A stretch of 64,000 bases of DNA, taken from NCBI GenBank assembly GCA_005408345.1, contig SEMN01000126.1:558001-622000 (forward strand), given 5' to 3'. A program made the position numbers and the translations under genes. How positions within the stretch are numbered: position 1 is the stretch's first letter; every line of letters starts with the position of its first letter. Origin of the DNA: Macquaria australasica (Eukaryota > Chordata > Actinopteri > Centrarchiformes > Percichthyidae). A model generated the notes under the pieces. That model did no database searches, was not told the DNA's origin, and was given only the letters and a program-made list of their open reading frames with translations. Of this stretch, positions 1 to 10,860 are shown piece by piece.

Positions 1-2546
1 GGAGCAGTGCAGAGCCTAAAAAGAATTGTCATGTACTCCAGTAATGGCACAGCCTCTTCCCTCGCCAAGCGGGCGCTGAGTATGATGGGGGAGGAAGTGC
101 CGAAACGTATCCTGTCATGTGTGCCCAACTGGAAAACCTGTGAAGTGCAGACCTGGCTGCAGCAGGTTGGCTTTAGTGCCTACTGTAACCAATTCCAGGT
201 ATGTTTAATGGTATGGTTTAAGGTATGTTTTATTACTCAACAGAGAGATAAATACGTGCATAAATAATCTACCTATTATACACTATGTCTGACATTTCTT
301 ACTATCTTACTGTATAGGAGCTCCAGGTGGATGGAGACCTCCTGCTGAACATCACAGACCAGGATCTGAGCAACGATCTGGGCATGACTGCAGGCCTCAC
401 TCGCAAGAGGCAAGTGGCACAAACCTTTCAACATATGGGTCAGGGGCTGAGCAACATAACACCTCTGTTCTGTCTCATGCTCCAGGTTTTTGAGAGACTT
501 GCGTGTCTTGAAGACTTATGCCAACTACTCCACATGCGACCCAAACAACATGGCTGACTGGTTAGCTGAGGTGGACCCTCGTTTCCGTCAGTACACCTAC
601 GGCCTGGTCCAGTCAGGAGTGGATCTCAACAATGTCCAGAACCTGACCGATCACCAGCTCCAGCACGACTGCCACATAGACAACGGAGTCCACAGAGCCA
701 AGATACTGTCTTCTAGCCGCAGGCCCTTAAAACCGTGCTTCACAGACGCTCAGCCTGCAGGGCCCGACGTGTTCATCAGCTACCGACGGACTACCGGCTC
801 CCAGCTGGCCAGGTCAGAACTGAAACATGATTAGTGGAAAAGGAGGTAATTCAGGAAGATAAAATGGGTTAAATTAGAGCCAGGGCAAGGACAGAAGGCA
901 TAAAAGTATAAGGTTTCTGTGTCTTTGTTCATCCTGAACTAAAACTAATTTTCCTCCCTGTCCGAAGCCTTCTGAAGGTGCACCTGCAGGTTCGAGGATA
1001 CAGTGTCTTTATAGATGTGGAGAAGCTGGAGGCCGGAAAATTCGCGGACAAACTGATCCAGAGTGTACAGAGGGCGCCTAACTTCATCCTGGTCCTGTCC
1101 GCCAATGCGCTCGACAAGTGCATGGGTGACACTGCCATGAAGGATTGGGTGCATAAGGTCAGATGTTTTCCATTCGCTGCATGTGAGGGATGCCATGTTG
1201 AAATGTCAGGCCTCGCTTTATCTCACTGTTGCTTAAAACCTTCGCTCCACTGCACCATAAGCCCTTATCAAGATGTTCCACATGTATGTTGATGCAACAG
1301 CTGAACAGTATTAGCTGGAATACATCAGATCAGATTTGTGAAGGGTGCATATAACATTCAAACTGTATGCACTGTACATTGATTTGTCTTTGGGTAGTGA
1401 TTTGGTGTTAAGAAATTCCAGTGCCTTGATTCAGGGACTGGGGCTAGTGATCCTTTTTTGACTGTGACATACCACTTTTAAGCTCCTAAGTATCACTTTA
1501 TGACAGCTGAATTTAATAAAATATATCATGATTCGATTAATTAAACTCAAATATGAATGTACCAGGTGAGGAAATGGAAATTCTGGCTGGTGAACATGAT
1601 GTGCAATGCTGTAACGTTTTGTTCCTCAGCTAAAAATCCACTGATTATAGCGGCGTAGTTTTACATTGTGATAAGTTGGCCACATGTCCCTATTAGATCT
1701 CTGCTCTTTTTCTCTAGATTACATATTCTGCTATGTAATCCTGTCGACTACTAGCTACTTTTAGCTGTGCAAAATGCCTTTGTCTTCTGCAGAATGCCTG
1801 AGAATTAAGCTTGTACAAAACAAGCCAAAACAAGAGATCAGATGTTGTTCTTGTGATTCCTCTCATTTGTGCTTTTACATGTCTGGACATTTTCATAGAC
1901 TAAAAGACATTTTCATTAATCTTGCAGGAGATAGTCACAGCCATGGCTGGTAAGAAGAACATAGTTCCTGTCGCAGATAATTTTATGTGGCCCGAACCCA
2001 TGTCTCTGCCAGAGGACATGAGAGCAATTCTCAACTTCAACGGCATCAAGTGAGTCACCGTATACTCTGAAAACTATATTCACTATACTGTGAATAGCCA
2101 TGTTGTTATTGGTTAGCACTTCCATGTTATTGGGACAGCATGTTTTCACGTTGCTCACCACATCTGTGTGGTGTACCTGCAGTAAACTTTAATTAGGAGG
2201 GGAAATCCCAACAGGTTTAACAGCTGATTCAAGAGTTTGAGTTTCATAACTACACAGTCCCTTTTCATGCTAACATTATTAATCTTTTAAAGCCTCTTTT
2301 ATTTCTTTAATGAATAATTTATGACTACAAGGGTTAACTTTTTATTGTCTGTGATAGGTGTTTAGCAGATCTGTAACATATCCATTAGCTTATAATGCAC
2401 ACCATCAAACGCCTGCTACCTTTTCTTGACACAGATGGTCCCACGAATATCAGGAGGCCACGATCGAGAAGATCCTACGCTTTCTGAAAGGACGGCAAGA
2501 CCAAGTCGACTGCCCAGACGCCTCCAAAGGGCAGAAAAAGAAATAA
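1..2546 (+). CDS. sarm1: SARM1, sterile alpha and TIR motif NAD+ hydrolase (3' part, exons joined)
   Basis: Six coding exons at 1-198, 318-409, 486-812, 968-1157, 1928-2049 and 2435-2546 join in one frame to 346 residues, ending at TAA 2544-2546; the ARM-repeat N-terminal part lies left of the window. Two SAM domains (starting near WLQQVGFSAYCNQF and MADWLAEVDPRFRQYTYGL) mediate octamer assembly. They are followed by a TIR domain (PDVFISYRR, VFIDVEKLEAGKF, KDWVHKE, WPEP, GIKWSHEYQEATIEKI). In this family the TIR domain cleaves NAD+ when activated and drives axon degeneration. By alignment from memory to human SARM1, the catalytic glutamate (Glu642) is the first codon of the 1928 exon. The second intron here uses a GC donor at 410; only that choice keeps the frame. 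The gene is tail-to-tail with slc46a1, as in human. I am very sure of the family and confident of the exon edges. Confidence 0.96.
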
Positions 2547-2772
2547 AATTACATGAACAGAGTTTGATCTCAGCTACGATATCTTTCAAAGATACCAAAT
2601 TCCACATGGACGATGGTGAACTGGCCGGCAGCTTTCCCTGCTCTGCCCAGACGCTTGTGAAGTGAATTTGAATTATATTTAGATGACATGCTCAGACAAA
2701 AACCTAATATACATAAACCTCATATATTGCAAACAATGGATGAAATCAAAAAAGGGAATTCAGATTGTATAT

Positions 2773-2778
2773 AATAAA
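2773..2778 (+). terminator. Candidate poly(A) signal AATAAA of sarm1
   Basis: AATAAA about 230 bases after the sarm1 stop. A second AATAAA is at 3815-3820, so a longer 3' UTR is possible. RNA data would decide. Confidence 0.45.
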
Positions 2779-4561
2779 CTGTAAGCCTTTAATGTATGTA
2801 ATCAGGTACAGTATATGCCTTCTGTCTCTCAGGAAAATAACTGTGATAGATCAGCCGCCATTGGCACCCAGCAAAATCATCAATAGCAATCAATTTCTGA
2901 AGCATCCACTAACTCGTCAGTCTTCATAAAAGTTACATGAAGTCATCTTTTGTATAACTCATACACTGTACATTCATAGGACCAAAGCAGGTCTCTGATT
3001 TTACTGACATTTGTGTTTTGTTTTTATATTTGGGTTGTGATAGAAAGGAAACAGTTCCTACCAGATGCACTGATTGTTGGCATAATCTAAGCTGGAGGCA
3101 TGACTAACTAATAAATGAGCTACATACTGTATAACTGCACCCCTAATTTAACCAAATACAAAATTTAAGGAGTGTACAGGCAACGACAAAGACCCATGTA
3201 GTATTAAACATTTCCTTTCTTCTGTAAAAGTGGCTAAAAATGAAAAAACTTTGAATTATTACATTAACTCACAGTACTCAAAAATGCACTGTTGACTCCT
3301 TGACAACACAGTGTAATACATTAAACTATCATTTAATACTGTTGACTTGAGGTTTCATTCACCACAGTGTTAAGACTGATAAGTTATTATTTGTCGGCTT
3401 TGCAATACAATGTCATCCTTGTTCCCTCGGTGTATTCAATGGAAGCAGTCAAGTAAAAACAAAAAAATCCAGCAATATGAAAATATAAAAGACACAGGTG
3501 TAAATCATGATGATGAAACATTTGTTAAGTCTTGCAAATTAACCAAAGCAGTCATCAAGATGTGTTGGTAACATATTCTATAAAATTATATTATTATAGT
3601 CTGAATGCAACCGCTGTTCTGCAGGGTTTTTATCTCATCCTGCCTTAATACTGTTTTCCTCCAATGTCCACCTCATAGCATTTATTAAATATGTCTAATT
3701 GACATGAACTTTTCAAGTAGTGAAACAGGATTTAATTTTTAATCATCATCTTTTTTAATGTTCTCTGGTGTGAAACAAACATAATTTGGTCCCTTTATTT
3801 GAATCATTGTTAAAAATAAAATGTGTTTAAAAACATTTAACAGTGAAATTCTTTATTTGAATTATGTGTGACTTGTAAACAGAAACAAATTTAACCATCA
3901 TCTTCATCACAAACTATCCAAAACGATCCAGGTCTATTCCAATAAATAAAACGACTGCGACTTATAAATACTGCACAACTGAGTACGACGAAGAATACAG
4001 TTTTGTAGGTATACGCCTGAAGAATGACTTCGACCACATGATACAACCAAACTGTCGCCCAGAGTCAAAAACAATCTCCATGCGGATCAATTCACAGTAG
4101 CTGGGTTAATACTTCACTTAACCTCTAAACTTCCCTTTGTGCATTTTAAAGCTGATTTGGCAGCTCTTGTTCCCTCACTGTGCCACGAGGACCTGACCCC
4201 TGTGTGCATGTTGGCTGTGGGCCTGTGCTCGGGGACTATCCAGTGTTGTTTGTGGTGGTGGGAGGGGGATCTTCAGGGAGTCTGGACTGTGCTCTCTGCT
4301 TTATGGAAAGAGGAGGGAGGGAAGGAGGGTCAAGGTGTAACTCAGTAATCCCTGGCTGCCGCTACAGTTTCACTCTCTCTGCTGTGGATTACTGCTATAG
4401 TTGGGTTTGGACATGTTTGGCACAGATGATCTATCTGCAATGTGATACCATGAATCTCAGGTACTGACATCACTGTTTGAGGGTTCTCAAAGACCACTTC
4501 CACCAACAGATTTGGGATAGCCCTTAACACGGGTGACTCTCCACTCAGATGTGCAAACAGA

Positions 4562-5325
4562 CAGTGGTGGAAGAATTACTCAGATATTTTGCTTTAAGTA
4601 AGTAAAAGTAGCAATACCACAGTGTAAAAATACTCTGTTACAAGTAAAAGTCTACACACTGCACACTTAAACGTGTTTTTTGAGTTGTGAACTAAATGAT
4701 ATGACTGTACTGTGATGAAACACATCACTGCTGGTGTTAATATTCACATTTCTTATCAAATGTATAAAAATCAGCATTTCGTGGGTTGAAAATGGCTCAT
4801 CACACCATCTACTGTTTTAAATCAACCCTGAACCTTGCAAGGCCAATGCTGACAGAGTCAACCGGTTGGGACCTGTCTACGACATGAAATTTATATTAAA
4901 AAAAGACTAATCAGTGTCAGTCAGTCTCCCCCGTTTCCCCTAACCCACACACTATGTAGCCACGAGGCCACGCCTCCTACACTTGTTGTTCCCTCATTCG
5001 TTGCATTTTTTAAAATTTGCTGTGAGAGAGGGTCCTAGTTGAATTTGAGGGTGGAGTTACACTTTAAGTAAAAGTACAAAAGTATTAGCATCAAAACATA
5101 CTTACTACCAAAAGTAAAAGTACAGAATATGGGCCATTCTGCATATTTTATTATTGGATTATAATTACTGATGTACATCAATGTGCACATCACTTTTATA
5201 CTGCAGCTGGTAGAGGTGGGGCTGATTTGAACTACTTTATATTCTGCTGGGTAGCTATTTGCCTCTGAAATGCAGTGCAGTAGAAGTAGTACAAAATTAA
5301 AACACTCAAGTACTTCCCATGACTG
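4562..5325 (+). mobile_element. R1 element, non-autonomous teleost repeat, with divergent interior
   Basis: It starts CAGTGGTGGAAGAATTACT and ends in a degenerate CTTCCCATGACTG, so the tips look like short terminal inverted repeats. Typical inner text of the family (TTTAAGTAAAAGTACAAAAG, then TTATTATTGGATTATAATTA) is present from 5060. About 350 bases between 4690 and 5040 do not look like the rest and may be a nested insertion. Other pieces of the family are at 29195-29346 and 29350-29509. The family is recognised from memory as common in percomorph fish; class unknown to me. Confidence 0.6.
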
Positions 5326-6481
5326 CAAACAGGATAAGAGGTAGGGTTTGTTAGGGTAGTGATTAGTTCAGAATGGTTCATTATCAAACAAGTCGTCTAT
5401 CTTAGTAAAATAATCATAACCTTCATTCACTCTATACAATCTCAATGCATGACATTTGTAGATCAAAAACATTTCTCAAAACAAAACTAGGTTATATCTG
5501 TCACCAGAAGAAAACTTACTCAACTGACATAAACTTCAATATACCAGCTGTATGGTTTATCTTCTGAGAGGTTTTAGGCTACAAGTGAGGTCTTATCTCC
5601 TCGCCTGATTGCACTTTTATGTTAAGAAATTACTATTTTCACTGACCTGGTTGTCTCTTGTACATAAATCAAAGAGCAGCAGCATTGACTAAATAAACTT
5701 CACGATCAGAATTGCATAAGACAAAATATTATTAATGTGCGACAATTAGCAAAAGAGTGTATTTCCCTATTCGTACCTCTGTGGTGGCCTGTTAAGGAAG
5801 GAACAAAAGGGTGTCTTCCTTATTGATTACTACTGTAATTAGTAACCACACCTGTGGCAGGTGATTGATCTGTTGCTATTAATAAATGACCCTCTGAGAA
5901 CACATTACGTTGCACCCATGCTTGATATGTTTTTGAGTTTGTGAATTTCCTCTTATGGAGCACCTTAACCTGTAGTGTGGCATTAAAGGTACTGAAATGA
6001 ATACATTGAAAATGGAAATGTAAGGCACATTCTTTGGCACTCAATACACTGCACTGAAAATGCATCACATCCCAAAATTAATGCATGTACCGAGTTTTCT
6101 TCATTACACCATTTGTATGAATGTCATGATGAAATATCGGAAGACTGTGGCTAGTTTTTAGGGCCAGCAAATATTTGACAAAGCCCCAGTCTCCACTATC
6201 TAATTATTAAAACAGAGGAGGTTTTGCAGTAATGTCAGTCAGGAGGTTGATTCTTCCTCCTTTGGTCTTGATTACTTTGGTGTGACTCATTGGAAGAATC
6301 CCATCGCTGAGCTGGCGAACAACAGCCAGCTTCCCCGTCACTGTGTTAAGATCAAAAGTCTCTTCCAGCTTCACAGATGGACATGACGGATGTCTCTTTG
6401 TCAGAGCTTCTCACCTCATGGACTGGCACCAGGATGAACTTTAACTCTCTGCCGGTTTCCTGCCCTCTGCCTCTCTTCAGG

Positions 6482-9400
6482 TCAGGATGCTGTGGAGTCC
6501 CTGTGGTCTCTCCTCTGGTCTAAACACTGCAGGGTCCTGGAAAAACACACAAAAATGGCATATCATTTATTGCTGCTCATTTTAAAAAGGTGTTTAAGTA
6601 ATGTCATTGTTGAAAATGCTCTTGCTTTTGTAACTAGAATGCACTAATAAGAAAACAACAAAAAGACGAGGTCGATTAGGCCAATGGAGCAAGAGCAAAC
6701 TCACCCAATTATCCCAGCAGGGATGAAGAGGATGATGGCAGCAAAAAGGAAGGGGAAGCCCTTCATGAAATACAGTGTGGCTGGGTAGAGGGAGTTGAAG
6801 ACGCCACTGCCCACCAGAAAACACAAACTCTCCACACAGGCAACAGAGGCAAACAGGGCACCTGGGAGAAAGTACAAACACACAATTATGTATACAACCT
6901 GCAGGACTAAGCTGTCCCTCGTAACAAAGGGACATGTGCTTCACACTGGACTGAATCATCATAATACAGATTGAATTATAATAATTAGAATTCACTGACT
7001 CTTTCAAACACTACACAGCTGACACACTGAGCTCTCATTCCCAGATGTGTCCTGACCATTTGGTACAAATAAGGAGCAAGAAAACAATATACTGTTTCTC
7101 AATACAATTCTCACATCTTGAAATCACTGCACAGTTTGCTGTTAAATCGGTTTTAAACACATGTAGTATTTGTACATGTTCAGTGACTGACCTTGTTCTG
7201 ATGGGTCCACCAACTTGGACAGCTTTGACCTGAGCACAGGTGTGGCGGCCATGAAGAGGAAACACAGACCATAACCTGGTGACAGACAAATTAACATATT
7301 TGAACTTTGATACACAATGCGGAGCTCAGACAGGCCAAATGTTTGATGAGTACCAGAGTTATATTGTACATACTGTAATATTTCTGTGCTAATATCTTAA
7401 TTCTGTTTTTATATTTGTCCTCAGTCTGTCATAAGATGGTCCATACATTATTGTGCAACTACAATCTCTGAAAACCTCACTACACTGCACGGTTAAACTT
7501 TTGCAGTTTATGTTAATTATTTCCCGCAGGCTACAAGCAGGGTAAGTACTCAGTTTTTTATTGGCTGATATTCAAGGTTGCCAACATACACAACCTGTTC
7601 AGTCTGTCACTTGCTGAGCTGTGACAGCATGTTTTAAAACCTTTTGGTAGAGCTGGGAAAGCACAAATAAAAAGGAGGATAATGGAAGTAAAAAGGGCAT
7701 TGGAAATACAGGTGGGTGTTGCTACCTGTTGGTCACATATCTCATTGTGCCTTATAAAGGCAGAATATGTTTAATAATGCTTAGAAAAAATAAATAAATA
7801 AAACCAGACCTTGAAGTCATCTCACCTCAACCACCCAAATCATTTAAGAAATCTGTCTAAGTTGTTACAAAACATCTGGAGGTCACTAACTCCCTCCAGA
7901 TTCTCTCACCTGTGAACATGAGCTGGGTGGTGTCAGCCACAGAGAAGACCACGAGCCCAGTGATGTTGGAGGCCAGACCCACGAGAGCCACCCAGGAGTC
8001 CTCCAGACAGCGCTGCATGATCTTCAGCCCCAGCAGACTGGTAAGGTAGGCCAGGTGCTGAGCTGCTGATCCGTAGCCAATGAGGGCCGGCCCCCAGCAC
8101 AGCGGTGAGCTCAGCTCATACAACACATACAGCTCCCTGCTGCCGAAGTGTACAGCCACCACCAGAAAGAAACACAGCGTGTAAAGCCACAGTTTGCATC
8201 TGTGAAATCTTCCACCCGCCTCACTGGTACCTCCTCCTGTTGAGAAGAGGTGCCAGACAGCTTTATGGTGGCGAGAAGTGAGGAGCTTGGCACTTGGGTC
8301 TGGCAAGACAGACTCACGGACAAACAGGTAAGCGTACAGAGCCGCAGCCAAGTTAGTTGCCAGGACCAGCCAGAAAGGGTTGATGTACCTACATAAAAGG
8401 CATAAAAATATAATAGTAATGATTACCAATTCAGATAGCAAAGATTTAGATTTTGAGCAAAGTGCACTGATGTGAATAACACTTCTCTAGACACTGAGAT
8501 TGTGCAACAACACACATTTCTTACCCTTGTGCCCGCCGCCACTGCCCCCCGATGATGCTGGCTAGCATCCCTGAAAGGCCCAGACAAGCCTCCAAGATTG
8601 CCACCCTGAAGGTGCGGGACTTTCTGTCGCTGGTGTCAGCCACATATGAAAAGCAGCCTGCCAGGATGGCGTTGAAATCACCTGAAAGGCCACTAAGCAG
8701 CCTGCCCACCAGAAAGTAGACCACAGGCAGCTTCAGGTACATCACCACTAGGTAAACCACAGCTTGGAGGGCCAGGCCGAGGTTGGGGAGAATAAGGACA
8801 GGTCTGCGACCAGCGAGATCACTCCACGAGCCCAGGAGAGGCACCACCAACAGGCCTACAGAAAAGCCCCCAAGACTGATGTACAGGTTCCAGTGGGCTG
8901 TCAAGGTTTCCACCTCCTGCAACAAAAAAGTCTTCTGGTTAACCACACATCAGCGATCAAGATGGAGTTGTTATCATGCTCAAGGACACTGTGATGGCAC
9001 ATGAGGCAGTTGAGGAGATTCAAGTCCCTATCCTACCCATAATCACATTTACTAAGCATCCTATGTGTAACTTTTTAGAACATATTGTCAGGGCTCTGGG
9101 TCCTGGTGAACAGGACTGAAAACTGCTGACCTATCTGCATGTTCATCATATCCCTGTTGCTTAATTTAAACTTGTGACTGCTGTTCCTCTTTGTGGAAAC
9201 TGTTTCTGGGTTAAATGCTGTGATAATTTTAAAGCCTTTCCCTTGATTGTTGCAGATCTTTTTTTTTTTTTTTTAATCTATGCACTTGCATTTAAGGCAC
9301 GTGATTCTGCCTCTCTGAATCTCTTTACTTGTCACATTTTGCTTTGGAGAAAAAGCTGCATTTATTGTGCCAGAGTGATTTATGATTTTTTATCCGTTGC

Positions 9401-10674
9401 TTTTTGTCTGTGTATTGTTTGCGTGTTTAGTGGCTTATAATGTAGTACAATGTCATCTTTTCTTAGTACATATTTCTATAAACATTCCCCATTATGTTTC
9501 TTTGCATACTGTGTATTGTGATCTTCTGTGTCGCATGTTTTATTTGAACAATTTTAAGTGCTTGACATTGTAACATAAAGATGCCTTGTATATCTTTACT
9601 CAAATTAACAAATATTTTTATTATTGCTTTCCATGCAGTCATTTCAATAACTGTTTTATCTTTATTCTTAGATTCTTGTTTGGGGTGACTAGCCTATGTA
9701 ACATCTGTCCTCTGACTACAGAAGAAAAACAGCATTTTGACACTGTCTTTGTTAATGAATCAATAAATAAAATCCAGCCTATTGACCCACATTTGTAGTG
9801 TTTGTAATTGTTTACATTACTCTGTCTACAGCCCCTGTAAATAAAGAAACTTTCCCCCTGATAGTTAATGATCCACACCTGGTCTGTATCTAACCGGCTT
9901 ACCCGACACCAGCTGTGGCCACTGGATGAGATAACACATTTGCCTATTAGCTAGCTCGCTAACAAACAGAGTCCTTTAAATGGCCGATCAGCAGGTCAGA
10001 CAAATGAGGGTAAATAGCTGACAGCTACTATTATGGCGGTGCTTTTGTGGAAGGCACTTGAATTAAAGGGTTTGGCCAACAGCAGTAGGCTGCTTGCACA
10101 GGGAGTATTTGAAGTTTGAGTAACCGTTAACAGACGTTGAGTTGTTTGAGTAACCGTTAACAGACGTTGAGTTTGAGTAACCGTTAACAGACGTTGAGTT
10201 GTTTGAGTAACCGTTAACAGACGTTGAGTTGTTTGAGTAACCGTTAACAGACGTTGAGTTGTTTGAGTAACCATTAACACACGTTGAGTTTGAGTAACCG
10301 TTAACAGACGTTGAGTTGTTTGAGTAACCGTTAACAGACCGTTAACAGACGTCGACTACCTTCTGGAGAGGGTCGCGGGGCACGGAGCCGTTGCTGCACC
10401 CCGACCTCTTGGAGCCGTTGTAGCCGAGGTCCTCGCTGATGCGGTCCCACAGATACTGTGTGGACAGAGGCGCCTGCAGGGCCAGAGAAAACATGGAGAG
10501 GAACAACACCGGCTCCACAGAGACCGGCGGCCAGCATGTAAACGGCGGTCGTGCGGACCGGGCGGTCGGTACGTCAGCCTCGTCTTTGTGGCCGTTGGTC
10601 GACGTTTCCTCGTCGGTAGATGTGGCGTTGAGCGCGTCGCCGGGAAGGATCGCTGCGGTGTCCGGGTCGTCCAT
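6482..10674 (-). CDS. slc46a1: Proton-coupled folate transporter (PCFT/HCP1)
   Basis: Coding exons in transcript order: 10674-10360, 8916-8525, 8388-7910, 7275-7192, 6861-6705, 6536-6482 (493 residues; human about 459). All junctions are GT-AG and phases match. This major-facilitator membrane protein takes up folates with protons. The intracellular loop motif DLAGRR is at about 138-143; ESLCFLVGSGVFNSLYPAT and VAVHFGSRELYVLYELSSPL match the family. The lumenal loop YNGSKRSGCSNGS keeps two N-glycosylation sites and the disulfide cysteine; its partner is in ELSSPLCW. The N-terminus is about 20 residues longer than human and acidic. The last exon (GTLQC...TAS) is short and unlike the human tail, so its acceptor is the least certain part. 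The first ATG is in a CpG-rich exon and is the only good start. Divergent from slc13a2. Confidence 0.94.
7911..8387 (-). other. slc46a1: slc46a1 exon 3, central transmembrane segment
   Basis: The largest exon. It encodes the region matching human residues of roughly 210-370, including RHHK and VHFG. By alignment from memory these contain the histidines human His247 and His281, known to affect proton coupling and substrate binding. Both are kept here, so the copy looks functional. Confidence 0.8.
10115..10351. repeat. 27/30-bp minisatellite, about 8 units, in slc46a1 intron 1
   Basis: Units start TTTGAG at 10115, 10145, 10172, 10202, 10232, 10262, 10289 and 10319. They are 30 or 27 bases long, the 27-mers lacking a TTG. 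The shared core is GTAACCGTTAACAGACGTTG with an HpaI-like GTTAAC palindrome. The unit at 10262 has two substitutions and the last unit is partial, with a doubled GTTAACAGAC. The array ends eight bases from the exon 1 donor (GT at 10359-10358), and the first intron bases already resemble the unit. Confidence 0.93.
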
Positions 10675-10860
10675 GTCGAACCGACTTTAACTGTAAACAT
10701 TAACTGTGTTGACGTTACTAACTTTGTATCCAGAGTATCTGAACACAAGCGAAACATTAACGTGCTCTCCACTACCTTTCTGCAGCGCTGTTGCTGGTGT
10801 GTGAAGGTAACTCATCTACCAGCTCGGCTAAATAAAGTTAGCGAGTCTGGTGCACATTAA
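10360..10860 (-). promoter_or_regulatory. CpG-rich first exon and promoter region of slc46a1
   Basis: From 10360 to about 10690 the DNA is strikingly richer in G+C and CpG than its surroundings and contains the start codon at 10674. The upstream side to about 10860 has no TATA box that I can defend. This looks like a CpG-island type promoter, which fits the broad expression known for PCFT. Confidence 0.5.

Larger units (their letters stand above)
2547..6481. other. Convergent intergenic gap sarm1/slc46a1 with both 3' UTRs
   Basis: No coding exon is recognisable. The left part is the sarm1 3' UTR (candidate poly(A) signals at 2773 and 3815). The right edge, below 6482, is the slc46a1 3' UTR on the minus strand, for which I see no clear AATAAA. 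An R1 repeat occupies about 4562-5325. Open frames in the 4.1-4.5 kb stretch have no family resemblance and overlap on both strands. Confidence 0.7.

Noticed and set aside
414..415. GT donor alternative to the GC donor in sarm1
   Set aside because: It leads to phase 0 and the frame VFERLACLEDLC, which reaches a wrong reading and loses the SAM sequence.
4139..4467. Overlapping plus-strand open frames in the sarm1/slc46a1 gap
   Set aside because: No resemblance to any family and not part of either gene's exon structure.
9996..10280. Minus-strand open frame of repeated Q-T-T-Q-R-L-L-T-V residues
   Set aside because: It is the minisatellite read through; unit lengths are multiples of three, so the frame stays open. 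It lies in an slc46a1 intron and has no start or family support.
10356..10772. Arg/Thr-rich minus-strand frame overlapping slc46a1 exon 1
   Set aside because: It is the shadow of the CpG-rich exon in another frame; the slc46a1 frame has homology and correct splicing.
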